From the NCBI RefSeq assembly GCF_964355755.1, contig NC_092679.1, positions 24,860,432-24,924,431 on the forward strand: a stretch of 64,000 bases of DNA, in the 5' to 3' direction. Under the pieces are notes generated by a model, which was not told where the DNA came from, did no database searches, and saw only the letters and a program-made list of their open reading frames with translations. The stretch is from Antedon mediterranea. Lineage: Eukaryota > Echinodermata > Crinoidea > Comatulida > Antedonidae. This document shows, one piece after another, positions 1 through 11,707 of the stretch (its first letter is position 1; every line of letters begins with the position of its first letter). A program made the position numbers and the translations under genes.

Positions 1-39
1 TCACTGTAGTGATCTAGTGTTACAAGGAAATCTTTACTC

Positions 40-456
40 CTATGCGTAAGTATGTCTTGAGAAATATTCTACCATGGTCTGGTTGGTATCGGGTATGATC
101 TGACATTTGTCAACTACCTCTCTGATGTCTGCTGACATCCCTGGCCAGAAAAAGCTGTCTTTAGCTCTTCGGATCGATGCTTCCACACCCAGATGGCTTG
201 AGTGAGTCTTTTGCAATCTGAGGCTTTTCCTCATCTCGGTAGGTACCATGATTTTCTGTCCTTTAAATAGGACGCCATCTTGTGCTGTTATTTCTTCTCG
301 ATAATTGAAGTGTTCTCTGATGCTGCTTGTTACATCTGCTTTTGTGTCTGGCCAGCCGTGCTTGACCATCTCCATTAGCATTTGGCTCTGGTTGTCCCTC
401 GCTGTTGCTTGCTTAAGCAGGTACTGGGTTGACCTAATAACGTTTATGTAATTAGC
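40..456 (-). pseudogene. Ty3/gypsy retrotransposon pol fragment (integrase zinc-binding region)
   Basis: The minus strand encodes the stretch between RNase H and integrase of a Ty3/gypsy-type polyprotein. Seen directly: an open frame continues upstream of the methionine at 381 to about 456, reading through 'STQYLLKQATARDNQSQM'. It then gives a histidine pair in 'THSSHLG', the hallmark 'WPGMSADI', and one cysteine of the integrase HHCC zinc finger. The second cysteine is missing, because after 'VDKC' the reading turns into unrelated residues and stops at 40. The catalytic DDE core is absent. It is therefore a short, broken remnant, not a working gene. No LTR was found nearby. Family assignment is confident from the HHCC/WPGM signature; the clade is not determined. 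Confidence 0.85.
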
Positions 457-465
457 TGCATTGAT

Positions 466-598
466 CTAATGTTTCCCTGACCAAGCATACATTTTCCATT
501 TAATTTGAACACATAATAATCGTTCTTGCTTACTAATGTTTCCCTGACCAAGCATACATTTTCCATTTAATTTGAACACATAATAATCGTTCTTGCTT
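466..598. repeat. 67-bp direct tandem duplication
   Basis: Two almost identical 67-bp units lie head to tail, starting near 466 and 533. They begin with 'ctaatgtttccctgacc' and end in 'cgttcttgctta'. Two copies only, so this looks like a recent local duplication beside the gypsy remnant. No function is apparent. Confidence 0.9.
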
Positions 599-656
599 AA
601 CTCCAAAGTATATTCTGTTTTTTTTTTTGCAATTTTCTATCAAACTAGTAGTAGTA

Positions 657-2221
657 GGGTCTGTTTCTGTAACAAGACCGCGTTTCTGCTCAATTTGTGC
701 TCCGAAATAACCGGTTAAATCTATGGGTGGTCTTCGAGCAAAACGTCATCATTACCCAAAATGCAATACACTCAGACGAAAGTAGTAAGTTGGCTGTTTG
801 TTTACATCGACGTCGTCAATACACACGTGTGTATATCGCCGAACATCTCAAACATGTTAAAATAATAAAATGTTGTCTACAGGTCTACAAGTTTTGTTTT
901 TTGTAAAGCCTACTTACTGATCGCTAATAAAATTAATTCTCATGGCGCCTTCAATAACATGGGGAGGATCGTGCAGCGCCCGATCGCCTAGGATAATTTT
1001 TATCTAGCCTAAAATTCCTCAACAAAGGCGATGATGATACGGCCCTTCCCACGTGAACGAGCGAGCGCGGTCCTACAAAAAACCAAACGGAAACAAAAAC
1101 GAGACTTAGAATGTTGCAATACCTACCTAATGTTAATTAATTATGAAACCCTAACTTTTATAGCAAAAATCGTCCGAATTTATGTTAAAAACGACGAGTT
1201 TAGCCACAAAAACTTAAATCAAACGAGAGTATCCAAGTCATAGAATATCGCACGCACATAGTGCCTTTAATAGAATAATGAGTATTAAACATTGTTTCGT
1301 ATATTTATGTACTAACATAAATAATAACATTTCTATGCTTAATAAAATCATATTTAATATATTATCAAAGGCTCTCATAACCTTTGTTTTCGGTCGATGT
1401 GATGTTTTTCTAAAAAAATTATATAAAACGATCAAATTAAGATTGTTCATTGTTCTCCTATTAAAGGCACTAAGGGCGTGCCATAAATACCCTCGTTTGG
1501 ATTAAGTTTTTGTTGCTAAATTCATCGTTTATAACATAAATTCGGATGATTTTTGCTATAAAATTTGGGTTTTCATAATTAATTAACCATTATCTACTAT
1601 CGTTTGGTAGGTATTTGCAACATTCTGAGTCCCTTTTGTTTCCGTTTTGGTGTTAATATACTGTAGGACCATCCATATCCTTCGCGAGCGTGTAGGCCTA
1701 CTAACGCCTCAAATTGCTTAGCTTGGGTAGTCCCCGGAACGGAACTCCACCCCAAATTCCTCTTTTACTTTCGCAAAAATGCTCTTATTTATTATCTGTG
1801 ATTCTTTTCTATTGCCTGCCATCCTTCCCTGTACTTTCTCTCCCCCCACACAACAACTGAATAACATATCTTGTGATTTCATTCATCCACATACATGTTC
1901 ACTTCTTCGTTCGACTGTCAAAACCACGAGGAAAACACGCACCGTATGCGACGGTATCTGACCCGGGGTCACAACTGTCAATCAAATAATCGTTATTTCG
2001 TGTTGCAGCTAAGAATTGCTCAGCGATAACCGGTTAAACGGCGTTCTAACACCGATTTAAATTGGTGTTTTTAACCGGTTATTTTGCGCTGCCTTTTAAC
2101 CGGTTACCACAAATGTGTCCTGTTTCTGCTGCCAAGAAAATGGAGTTAATTTATTCACACCGATTTTAATTTATTCACACCGATTTTAACCGGTTATTTT
2201 TTATGCAGCAGAAACAGGCCC
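657..2221. mobile_element. Harbinger-like non-autonomous DNA transposon with fold-back core
   Basis: The left end reads GGGTCTGTTTCTG and the right end CAGAAACAGGCCC, an inverted pair. Each is flanked directly by GTA (654-656 and 2222-2224), a possible 3-bp target duplication. The subterminal regions carry repeated AACCGGTTA palindromes (around 709, 2030, 2077, 2098 and 2190). TIRs starting GGG/CCC with a 3-bp target duplication fit the PIF/Harbinger superfamily, although GTA is not the classical TWA target. No transposase is encoded. A diverged copy of the right third is found at 30190-30520, which supports a dispersed family. Confidence 0.6.
1060..1676. repeat. Internal long inverted repeat, arms about 220 bp
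   Basis: Arm 1 (about 1060-1290) and arm 2 (about 1450-1676) are reverse complements with scattered mismatches. They share 'ggtcctac' at the outer edge, 'tagcaaaaatc' in the middle and 'gtgcctttaata' at the inner edge, and are separated by a loop of about 160 bp. The small open frames in this stretch arise from the arms and have no coding character. The structure sits inside the Harbinger-like element and may be a second, nested fold-back element. Confidence 0.8.
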
Positions 2222-2709
2222 GTAGTGAAGTTTCATTTAGCCAACCTTGAATGATGCAACTGCTTTGGGTTTCAAGTACATGTGGTAAATCCATATCAAT
2301 TGCAGTACATTAGCATTGTATCAAATACATTCTACAAAAACAGATGATAGTGTCATTATTAGAAGGATTACAGTAATTGAAGATGTCTAAGTGAAAATGA
2401 GGCAGATATAATTTAAAAATATGTATTTGATGCAATTTAAAATATAAAGATGGTCCATGGCTACTGTTCTTATATGTATTACACACAAGACATTTTATAC
2501 AAAATGTGTGAGTAATCTACTAAATAAATATCTTTAAACAAAGGAAATTTGCCAATTTAAACAATATCTATATGAAGTCAAGAGAATGAAATGGTGAAGC
2601 GTGATCGTTTCACTAATCAGAATTAGCAAGTAGGATATTGTAAACAGCAGTAGACTAGGTAAAATAGTTTGTACAACTAATGTTGTATAAAAACCAAAAT
2701 AGTAATGAG

Positions 2710-2905
2710 TGAGTGGCCGCGTGGTTAAGACAGTGGAACTGTATGTAGCCATAACATCTTCTTGGAAAGGACTATAAACTAGAGGTCCAGTGTACACATT
2801 GGGCTCATGTGCACTTTAAGGAAACAGTGGCCGGTTTCACAGTCACTGTCACAATATCGCTCATCAGAGTCTAGTCTTGACTGAAGAGGTCACCGAACAG
2901 TAATA
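2710..2905 (+). mobile_element. tRNA-derived SINE, internally deleted copy
   Basis: The head 'tgagtggccgcgtggttaag' is a box-A-like tRNA promoter. It is followed by the family's 'ggtccagtgtacacat' and 'gtgcactttaa' segments and, at the far end, 'gactgaagaggtcacc'. Compared with the copy at 63711-64000 it has lost the box-B part and much of the middle. Diverged, so old and probably silent. Confidence 0.75.
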
Positions 2906-4439
2906 GAAAATAATAGATACAATACCTTACAATCCTATGTAGCATAGTACATGTATTAAACCTGAAAATAATATGTAAATTGTATTAAACAAAACCTAAA
3001 ACCTGTCCATACCAACGAAGTTGAAGATGACACACCACTGTGATGACCCGAAAATATTAACAAAGAGCTTTGCTATAGAAGTACAGATAACACTGTGGTG
3101 GTAGGATAGGGGGTGACGAGGGGACAAATAATGGGTCTACCTTCTACACTTATTATCGGTTGTTTTCTTTACTCCCATCAAAATCTAATTGCGTATAATA
3201 CTACGTTGAGCCAATTAATACAAATTTAACCTGCAATTAAAATTATAAATATGCTAGGAATTAGCTTTACAGCATAAACATTGAACTCTTATTTTTGAGA
3301 AGGCATATTGTAGGAATGGGATTGATGATTGATTCCCAATTCATCTTTAGACGTCTGGTTATCCATTGCTCTCTCTTGATTGTCAATGATGTTTATATTT
3401 ACAATTTATATAATTTAGTATTTATATATTCATCATTGATTTGTGGTATATATGGTATGAAAAATAACTTTTTATTGATTCTGATTGCATGCATAATACG
3501 ATACAGCTGAGTAGTAATTATTAGTTAAAATATGGATGGATCTTGCTATTGATCTTGTAACTTTAAATCACAAAGCATAAACGAATCAGGTATTTTGCAC
3601 ATTGCTCAGTGATATCCAAACATAGACAGATTTAACAGATTCATTGTTGCAGTATTTTAACATGTGTATGATAATCAGATATATATATTTATTATCTTTT
3701 TATTGAATATCTTGTATTTTATACTCAAATGACTTAAATTGTTGTTTGTATTGTTTTATCATGTTTTAAATTGACAAAATATATGAAATGAAAACTACAG
3801 TCATGGTTGTCCAATAACAAAAGGAAAATGGCGCTGTTCAATTCTTCATACATGATTACTTAACAAAATGGCTCATCTTAGTCTGTTTAATTTTAAAATG
3901 TAGAAAGTGAATTGTTCATTATTCATAGCAGTTGTCCTACGCTTTGTCGTCATACAGGATAAGTTGGTGTTACGGAAAGTAATAAAGCTATTTTGATCTT
4001 GTGTTACTCCTCTACCATGTTTCTGTCAACGGTTGTATTGGGGATGCTGCAGCAGCAGAATATCCTCAGGGCACAATTCTCAATGAGAGCCAGAAATTAG
4101 GTTACCGCTATGGAGATTCCCTCTAGGAGGTTCTCATTCAGTGAACTTTTCAGATTTCCAGGTCAGTATTTACACCAAGGCAATAACCTGACCGACAATG
4201 ACCTCCACAACCTTGTATAGAAGGGATGTCTGAGATTTTTAGCAACACCAAAATTATAAATAAAAGGCTAAACTATTTATATTTAATTTTTAATTTACCA
4301 ACATCTTACTTTCATTGTACATTATATATAAAAATGGTAGATTGTGTTTGTGTATTAATTATTAGATTATTGTACATTGTATAGATCTATGCCTACAAAA
4401 AATTACCTACCACAAACTTACCCATCCATGCCCTTCTAT
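2906..4439. other. Intergenic stretch, one exon-like fragment, otherwise featureless
   Basis: AT-rich DNA without a sustained reading frame. The only protein-like piece is at about 3992-4126 on the plus strand. There one frame reads 'NGCIGDAAAAEYPQG' and then 'GYRYGDSL' before a TAG stop at 4124-4126. The wording recalls a complement-control (sushi) repeat, but no paired cysteines follow, so I do not call a domain. The rest of the stretch shows nothing I can name. Confidence 0.3.
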
Positions 4440-6469
4440 GAGTGTTGACAAAGTGCGAGGCAGCGAGGCAAGCGAGGCATGCCAAATATTTGTGCGAGGA
4501 TCATTTTATCATTTCCAAAAGTGCGAGGCATGCGAGGCATATAGTTTACAATTTCAAAAAGGTGCGAGGCATATCTTAACGTGCTCTTATGCTATATTAT
4601 AGGCCTAATAATCAATCGATACAAGCGTATCTAAATAGATTCGTGTATACACTCATCATGTTGTTTATTTTTATGTAACGATTGTTTTTTCATTCAAGTC
4701 ATATCGTGTCAAATTTTACTTTTACAAAAGTGCCCAAACTACGGTTAAAAAATCGAAACGACAGTCTTCAACTTTCGATAAACAATAATTGTTATAGCGA
4801 CACACTCATCAAATGACTGCAATGTTTGTTGGCATTTCGAGCGTGTTCACTCACATGTCTCTCGAACATAGCAGAGTGAAAATAATATTTTGTCACACCC
4901 CTGCGCCTAGATCCGGTAGACCCGAGAGATGGAAAATCCCTCTTTACTATTTAGCAGGTAGCGGAATGATTCAGCCCTCAGCTCAGAGGATTGTGGTGCA
5001 TTCCCCTCCTATAGCACGTGGTTTCAGCAGCAACGCACAGACTTCTCTCTGAGCGGCGTGCCAAAGACATTTTTGACATTCCATTCTCTAGGAACAACAT
5101 GTGTACCTCTCTCGCAAATAAGGTGAACAGCGATTGCCAGGACAAGTTCAATAACTGGCGGTGAATAAAAGGTAACTGATATGGCGATCCAATAACATGC
5201 CGCAAAGAAAAAAATTGCGACAGAATTCTGGAGCGCGTGTGAAAAAAGACTTACGTCCGACAATTGTAATACTAGGCCTAAAATTAAACTTTAGCTAATA
5301 TGCTTAGCCCTAACCTAGATAAGAGGCCTATGTAGAAAATAATTTAATCAATTTTGATATAATAATAATTGGTGTAATATTTAATAATGATACACTATTC
5401 CTGTTTTAGTAAGCTAGGTATATTACGAACGATTTTTATTTATTGTTGTCCATGTACGTACTAATAAACCTGGCGCTAGTTTCCTTCGCTTGTATTTTTA
5501 CTCCAAATTTGATAACTAACTTTATCGTGTGAATACCACACCTTAGAAGTATACCTCATGAGTACTTTAATGAAAGAATCACATAAAAAGTAACAAATAA
5601 ATCCTTAAATTAATGATTTTACAGGCGTGTTTCTTGCACACTGTTCGCGAATTTCACTTATTCAATGTTCAATATTTTTGTTTCTATGGAGCGCCAAAAG
5701 AGCAACGATAATAGAGGACTAAAACTCAGTGGAATGCGTCAATTTCTCATGCATTTATTGGTGAAAAATTTTATTTCAATATATTTGTTAATTTGTCAAT
5801 AAAAATGCTGTAATATGTTACTGCTGATACTGTTCTGTTTTCAAAGAATAATAATCGATCCTAAATCAACATCACTACCTAGTCTAGACCTAGGACATCC
5901 TACTAAGGATATTATGATGAATTTTTCTATTTTATTCTTTAAAAGGTTAACGAAACCGTGTACATTATCAACAGTAACATTTTTCCTTACTGACAGTGAC
6001 AAAATCTATTGAAATTGTACTTGATTTTCACCAAATAATGCGTTAAATATAAATGGATTCCACAGAGTTTTTAGCCCTCTAATTAATTTTGCTCTTTTGG
6101 CGTTCCATAGAAACCAAAATATTGAACATTGAGTGTGCGAAATGCGAGAAAAACAACGTCTGTAAATGGATTTATTGTTACTTTTATGTGATTTTTCTTC
6201 ATTAAAGTAGGCCTACTAATTCTAAGCTGTGGTATTCAGGATAAAGTTGGTTAAAATACAAGGCAGGTGCAAAAGGAAACTAGCCTAGCGGGCCTAGGCC
6301 TAGGCTACTTCAATTTCGGTGATTTCCTGCCTTGCAATTTTGAGAAATGATAAAATGATGCCTCATATTTTTTGATGATCGTAAAACGATGCCTCGCATA
6401 CATTTCTGACTTGCCTCGCATGCCTTCCCTGCCTCGCGTGCCTCGCTGCCTCGCACTTTGTTACTACCC
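4440..6469. mobile_element. 2.0 kb TIR DNA transposon (hAT- or MULE-like), non-autonomous
   Basis: The left end starts GAGTGTTGACAAAGTGCGAG and runs into repeated 'gcgaggca' units. The right end is its inverted counterpart, 'tgcctcgc' units ending CTCGCACTTTGTTAC. The element is flanked by the same 9 bases, CCCTTCTAT, at 4431-4439 and 6470-6478. An 8-9 bp duplication points to hAT or Mutator-like elements; the sequence alone does not decide which. No transposase frame is present. A second, shorter element with the same left end lies at 16391-17242. The repeated 'gcgaggca' subterminal words are the family's most distinctive mark. Confidence 0.8.
5475..6290. repeat. Internal inverted repeat, arms about 300 bp
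   Basis: Segment 5475-5780 and the reverse complement of 6010-6290 match over most of their length. Shared pieces include 'gctagtttcctt', 'actttaatgaa', 'tcaatgttcaatattttt' and 'gccaaaagagca'. The loop is about 230 bp. The hairpin lies inside the 4440-6469 element and may be an older fold-back element captured by it. Confidence 0.8.
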
Positions 6470-7044
6470 CCCTTCTATTCTAATTCTAGTAATCACAGAT
6501 CTAGATTTTTAAGGGTATTTCTCAAAATTTGTTTTGACTGTCAAAAGACAATAGCTAGCCCTAGCTTTGTTTCGGAAGCCATGTTGAGAAACGGCGCTCT
6601 AGGATATGAATATTAATGAGGCGCATAAAGAGAACGGTTGATTGTCAAAAACGTTTGAAAGGTGGCAAGTATCTGAAACGCTTTTTTGTCGTTTGAAATA
6701 ATTTACTGCAGACGCCTTATTTTCATGAGTTTGAGTTAGATATCTTTTATTTACTCTGGTGTTCCCACATTTATTTCATGCTATTATTTCAAGTCAATAA
6801 TTACTATTGCATACTTCAGCTGTGAGAATTGGGCCTACTAGAGCAGCCTAGGTGCATTAGTGTAGGCTAAGCTACAAATACAATCGTAACTGTAGTTAAG
6901 CCCCTAGATAAAAAATGTATTCAAAATGTTCAATAAATCAGCTAAATGAAAACTTGCCACAATTTATAATCACACGTATAGTGATCATTGAATTGATTAG
7001 TTTTTATCTCCATTCTATTTACGCAGTATGCATTACAGTACTAG

Positions 7045-7615
7045 TGAGTTGCCGAGGGTTCATCGGCAAAGGGTTTGAGCTCACTCACCATGGTTATGGT
7101 GGTAGAACAAGTCCTTTCGGATAAGGGTTAACAACTGTAGGTCCATTGTACACATCTAGCTTATGTGCACTTTACAGAACCTAGTACATCTTTATTCTTT
7201 ATTTCAAGCCAACAGTGTAAAACACCAATAACAGGTTGAAAATAAAATAACTAAACTACAAAATATAAGCCAATATAAATATATACAAAAATGTAAATAA
7301 GATTATTTAAATAATTTCATTAATAATACATTTAAATTGAGAGAAATTACAGTTAAAGATTTTAAAAGACATGAATTGTACAAAGACAAGAGTCTACAGA
7401 AAATACCATTTTTACAAACATTGACACGAGAGTATTTAACATGAAGAAAGGGTTTACTACGAAGATTACGAACAGGAATATTAAAGGAAGGGTTTACTAC
7501 GAAGATTACAAGACAAGTAGGGGGTTATCCCCCAGTGTACTAGTACACACACAGCCACTGATGATCATAACTGGGCCCTCTGAGACCAGTCTTTGACTGA
7601 AGAGGTTACGGAGTA
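7045..7615 (+). mobile_element. tRNA-derived SINE split by an insertion
   Basis: The left half (7045-7193) matches the family from the box-B-like region through 'gtgcactttacagaacctag' to 'acatcttt'. The right half resumes at 7511 with 'agacaagtaggggg' and ends 'gactgaagaggttacg' near 7615. In the copy at 63711-64000 these two halves are continuous, so the 7194-7509 segment was inserted later. The box-A head is rearranged, so transcription from this copy is unlikely. Confidence 0.85.
7194..7509 (-). mobile_element. Insertion inside the SINE, unclassified
   Basis: About 316 bp interrupts a SINE. It starts 'attctttatttcaagcc', which on the minus strand would be a polyadenylation-like 3' end ('ggcttgaaataaag'). 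This suggests a retrotransposed piece in minus orientation. Near its far end it holds two copies of 'gggtttactacgaagatta', about 36 bp apart. Nothing in it codes for a recognisable protein. Confidence 0.55.
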
Positions 7616-7778
7616 AAAATAAATAACAAAATCAAAAGTAAAGATAGAGGGTGGAATCATTCAAATCTTGCTATGTTTATGGTTGATCCTACTCATTCAT
7701 TGTGAAAATGGTTTGTGTGCCTTAATTGAAGAAGTTAGGTTTTTTTATTTTGAAAGCAGAATAATGTACTATTGTACC

Positions 7779-7863
7779 CAGGGCCCCAAGGGAGACCAGT
7801 CTTTTTGACTTATTGGGCCACCCTGGTTAAATATTGTTAATAAATAAATAAATAAATAAATAA
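7779..7863 (+). mobile_element. LINE 3' tail, severely truncated copy
   Basis: The segment begins 'cagggccccaagggagac', has 'gggccaccctggttaaata', and ends in a (taaa)n run. It matches the 3' untranslated tail of the LINE at 36882-39910 ('cagggccccaatgg' and 'gggcttaccctgggtaaac'). It is either a dead-on-arrival copy of that LINE family or the tail of a SINE that uses the same ending. Confidence 0.7.
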
Positions 7864-9529
7864 TTCAGTGGTTGGAATTGAGATTTCAATGACTTTATAT
7901 TCTAAAATATTTTATACTGTAGTATTAATGTTGTGTTCTTAATTTTGTCTGATTTGTCAAATTTGTATTACTAAGTCATATGTTGAGTTGTATCATAAGC
8001 CACCTTATTCCCATTGCAATCAACAATAAAAGGTGCATAACAACTGACAAATTGAAGAGCAAGCAGGAACCTTTAATGATGCTTATAATTAAAATTAGTG
8101 TATTTAATGACTTCTCTAGAAGTATTCAGTATCATCACAGGTGTGCCTCCGGAGGATTATTTTAAAAATATGGGATGATTTCTTGCCGCTTGCCAATAAC
8201 AATGTCTTAATATTATATCATATTTGCTATTTCGGTTTTAAATTTGCAAAAGTTATCATTAATGAATTTCAAATTCCATCAATAGCCAAATGGATGATTA
8301 ATTTATATGAATCAGTCTATCAGAAATACTTTTAATCAATCAATTGTTTTACATTGATATACCATAGAGATATTTTACATCAAGTGAAAGTCATCCAGTA
8401 GGCGAAGCAGTAAAATAATACCCTAAATATTAAGATATGTATTAGAACAGATAATTATAGAATGTATGGAATTTGATGAGTTTGAATTGTAACATCATCA
8501 TTGGCATAATCGTGTCATACAAATCCATTTGCATGAACACAGTTAAACCCAAGTTCAGAGATCTAGTTGACCATCTAAGTGTATGCCTTTGCGTCTGATC
8601 TAAGCAGTGGTGTTGTTAAGCTGTTATGTACGACAGCTACATACCCTATCTTAACTAACGCCACATTGTTAACATAACCGAAGTGCATTGCATTTTGAGT
8701 ATTGATAATTGTTTAGACGACGACCTCCAACTTTTGTTTTTTTGGGAGCACAAACTTTGATGTCAAGTAAATATATAAATTATTATTTAATCTACAATAT
8801 TATCAAATCTTTTTCATCTTTTTTTCATATCCGTTATATATTCATGACACATCTACTCCATTTACTTTATTAAATGCAAGATTGTCTTCAGCAAAATAGG
8901 TTGCTATTCAATCAGCTAATATGGAAGAGGCCATAACCAGAAATTTGAACTTTTTACAAGTAAATTCATGAAGCATTTATCTAGAAAGATGAATAGCAAT
9001 AGCAATAGTATGATAAAGTGTACTAGACATGTCAGAGAGAAATGACAATAATTCCAAAGAAACTGAAACCAAACTATCAATCATGTATAGTATTTTTACC
9101 TGCAAGTTGTTGATAAGATTTGAATTCAATATTACTGATCTTCAGTATAGTTGATAACAGAAGATAAATTATTACAAAGTCATTTGTCAAACTGATAAAC
9201 AGGTTCTATCATCAAATTTGGTATCTTTTTCCCAGTCAAATAATTACAAACAAAAATCGGCCATTCTAAAACTGTGTTTACACATAGTTATTAACTCTGT
9301 CTTACTGTACTTAAGCTGATCCAAATCATATCCAAGTTACATCCGTGGTAAGTGCTCATGTTTTCACTCTTTTAAAGATTCAAAATTAAGCGTTTCCCAT
9401 CACAGAACAATCTAAGCCCCAGTTTAACTCCCAATAGTTTAGGTTGTGATATGTTCTAATGCTTGATTCTCAAGTGTACAGTATTTACGTGCAAATAGTC
9501 ATAATTTGTTTAAAGTATCACTATGAAAA
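7864..9529. other. No feature recognised
   Basis: AT-rich sequence with only short chance reading frames. No splice-bounded exon, repeat or RNA gene stands out. Confidence 0.5.
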
Positions 9530-9729
9530 ATAAAAAAAAGTTGGTTGTTTTTTTTTACTGTTACGATTTATATATTGTGATTTGAATAACGTTCTTGGTA
9601 CCATTGTATTTGATTTTTTGAAAATTACAACAATTAGATCAGATTAGTAAAACATTGAAATTGGCTAAAAATGCTGGCAGTGGCAGTGGTAGTTTCTAAC
9701 AGAACAACCTCTGGCAATCAAAATGTTAA
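9530..9729. mobile_element. piggyBac-like element, right-end fragment
   Basis: This stretch matches 53610-53821 piece by piece. It shares a 'gatttatatattg'-like block, 'ttcttggtaccattgta', 'ggctaaaaa.gctggc', 'agtttctaac' and the ending 'ctctggcaatcaaaatgTTAA'. The end CATTTTGATTGCCAG next to TTAA is the counterpart of the TIR of the element at 51426-53817. No left end is visible upstream, so it is a fragment. Confidence 0.6.
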
Positions 9730-9923
9730 AAGTGCCTCTCACTAAACAATTAACACAGACTCTTAGTATAGAATTCTACAATCATATGCAAATATTTCCA
9801 GTGCTCAATTCATACGACTGAAGCAGAAGCTTCCTTTTTCCACAGCTATACATAAGGTATTGGCATTTGCTTTGTTGTACCATAACAATGAAATAATGTA
9901 TGTTTATAATATAATATATTTAA

Positions 9924-9995
9924 CTAGATTTGAACTTATCATCATGACGAGTTCGGGTTATCCGCTGCCCAAACGAATCATGCACAATGTTAAAT
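9924..9995 (-). mobile_element. Helitron family C, 3'-end fragment
   Basis: CTAG at 9924-9927 is followed by 'atttgaac...gacgagttcgggttatccgc'. This matches the minus-strand 3' end of the family-C Helitrons, most closely the copy beginning at 22347. The hairpin is damaged ('aacttatcatcatgacgagtt'). Similarity fades after about 9995. Confidence 0.65.
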
Positions 9996-11030
9996 TGTTA
10001 ATACAATTTTTTTCTGAAAAGTTATGGTTCTTCCATTGTTTTATTTTCACAATATCTCACCAAAAGTTGGTGCAGACATTTTTTCTAACATGGGCATGAA
10101 CCATATTGTTCTAGATGACGTGTAATTTATAAATTTTGTGAAGGATTCTGAAATGCCAAAAATTACAAATGAAAACATTTTACACAAAAAAATAAAATAA
10201 AGCCACAATGTTATTATAATTATAATTGCGTATGCATGTCCAGTGTTGAGCTATATTTGTTGTACATCTGTCTGCTAATAAAAAATATCTACAGCTCGGT
10301 GACCTGACCTGGTTTTTGTCTGCCCATTTTGTCAAGCTAAATTCTACTTGCACTGAAGAAAAACATAAATAGATTGTCAATGAACATATTTTGTTATGAT
10401 ATAATATTCATCAATGTTCCTCATCTCTTTTCCAATTGACTAATTACTAAGCCTTCGTTGATTAAATCCTAGAAACCATGTAAAAAAATGACTTTAAATT
10501 GTATATAGGGTAAGAAATTCATCTCTTTAATCATCTTCAATTACCATAAATTGTAAAGCAAGAATAGAGTGTGATTGCTGGCAAGTACACAGTAAGCATA
10601 GCTACTGCAAAATATACTTTCCCTCTCTCCGTCATGTAGTAGGCCGTTGTCAACCCAAAACTAGTTTTTACCAACTATTTTATTTCCATTTATTTCTATC
10701 TCAATATTGAGAGCCATATGAGATAATAGTAATACCTGTATTTTAGCTACTAATCTGTAGACAATTGAAGTTTCATAAGTTAAAACAAAACATTCCAGAG
10801 TATTTGCGACCTATTTTACTTTAACCTTAGAACAAGTCTACTGTACAGACCTTCCAGTTGTTTTTTTTTTTTTATTGCCACCAAACATAAAAGTGTAGGC
10901 AGGAAAGTATTGTTTAGGCAGGAAGACGTCAAGGAAACACATTCTCTATAACAAAAGGTATTGTACTGTTTAGTCTATACAGTTTTTACCATTTAATTGG
11001 TTGATTTCATAGTATTATTTCTTATTGGAG
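9996..11030. other. No feature recognised
   Basis: AT-rich sequence with a poly-T run near 10860. I see no gene, repeat pair or exon-like frame. Confidence 0.5.
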
Positions 11031-11034
11031 GCAG

Positions 11035-11212
11035 ATCTAGTATGAGTTTGAGGGGTGGGGGTTGGACGTGAATGATGTCATAAGCAGCATGATACTGCAG
11101 GAAGTTTAACATACGAGAATCAGCTGTAACATGTTTGTATTGGATAACCTGGAGTTCACTGATCAAAGCTTGGTCCACTGTCTTAACCGCTCGGCCACTC
11201 ACTCGCTCTTGT
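11035..11212 (-). mobile_element. tRNA-derived SINE head, diverged
   Basis: On the minus strand the sequence begins 'gagtgagtggccgagcgg' and continues 'ttaagacagtgga', the same box-A head as the SINE at the right edge of the window. It then diverges, with a possible box B in 'ccaggttatcca'. The body differs from the other copies, so this may be another SINE subfamily with the same tRNA-like head. Confidence 0.6.
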
Positions 11213-11707
11213 ATGCATTTAGTATATTCATAATTTATTCACTTAATCAATCAATTAATAATTCACTCAATTTTATCTTCCTCATACATTTATGTATTCA
11301 ATCATTGTAAATACAAGGAATTTATTGTTTGAATATTATTATAATATATATATTTAGCCATGTAAAAAAGAGATTAAAATTATTTGTCACTTTTCAACTC
11401 ATCTACAGATTAAAAAAAATACAGTTGAAAATGACTTCTAAAAATAAGTATTTGCAGTCATTATGTGGGATAGTGTATATTCCCCAGCTGCTGCCTATAT
11501 TCAACCTTGAACTTGTAAGCATAATAATGATATTAGATGTAAAGAACACAAGTGCCGACAAATAAAACCAAGCATTCACGACCATCACAAATATACATGG
11601 CAAGGATTCAATGATGTCACTTATGAATAGCAGTCATGCAGAACCATACATTTCACTTGTCACTCGCACTACTACTATACAATTATTTTAAAAAAAAATA
11701 AAATGTA

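Noticed and set aside
3992-4126. Complement-control (sushi) domain exon
   Set aside because: Wording such as 'GYRYGDSL' is suggestive, but the frame stops immediately and the needed cysteine pairs are missing.
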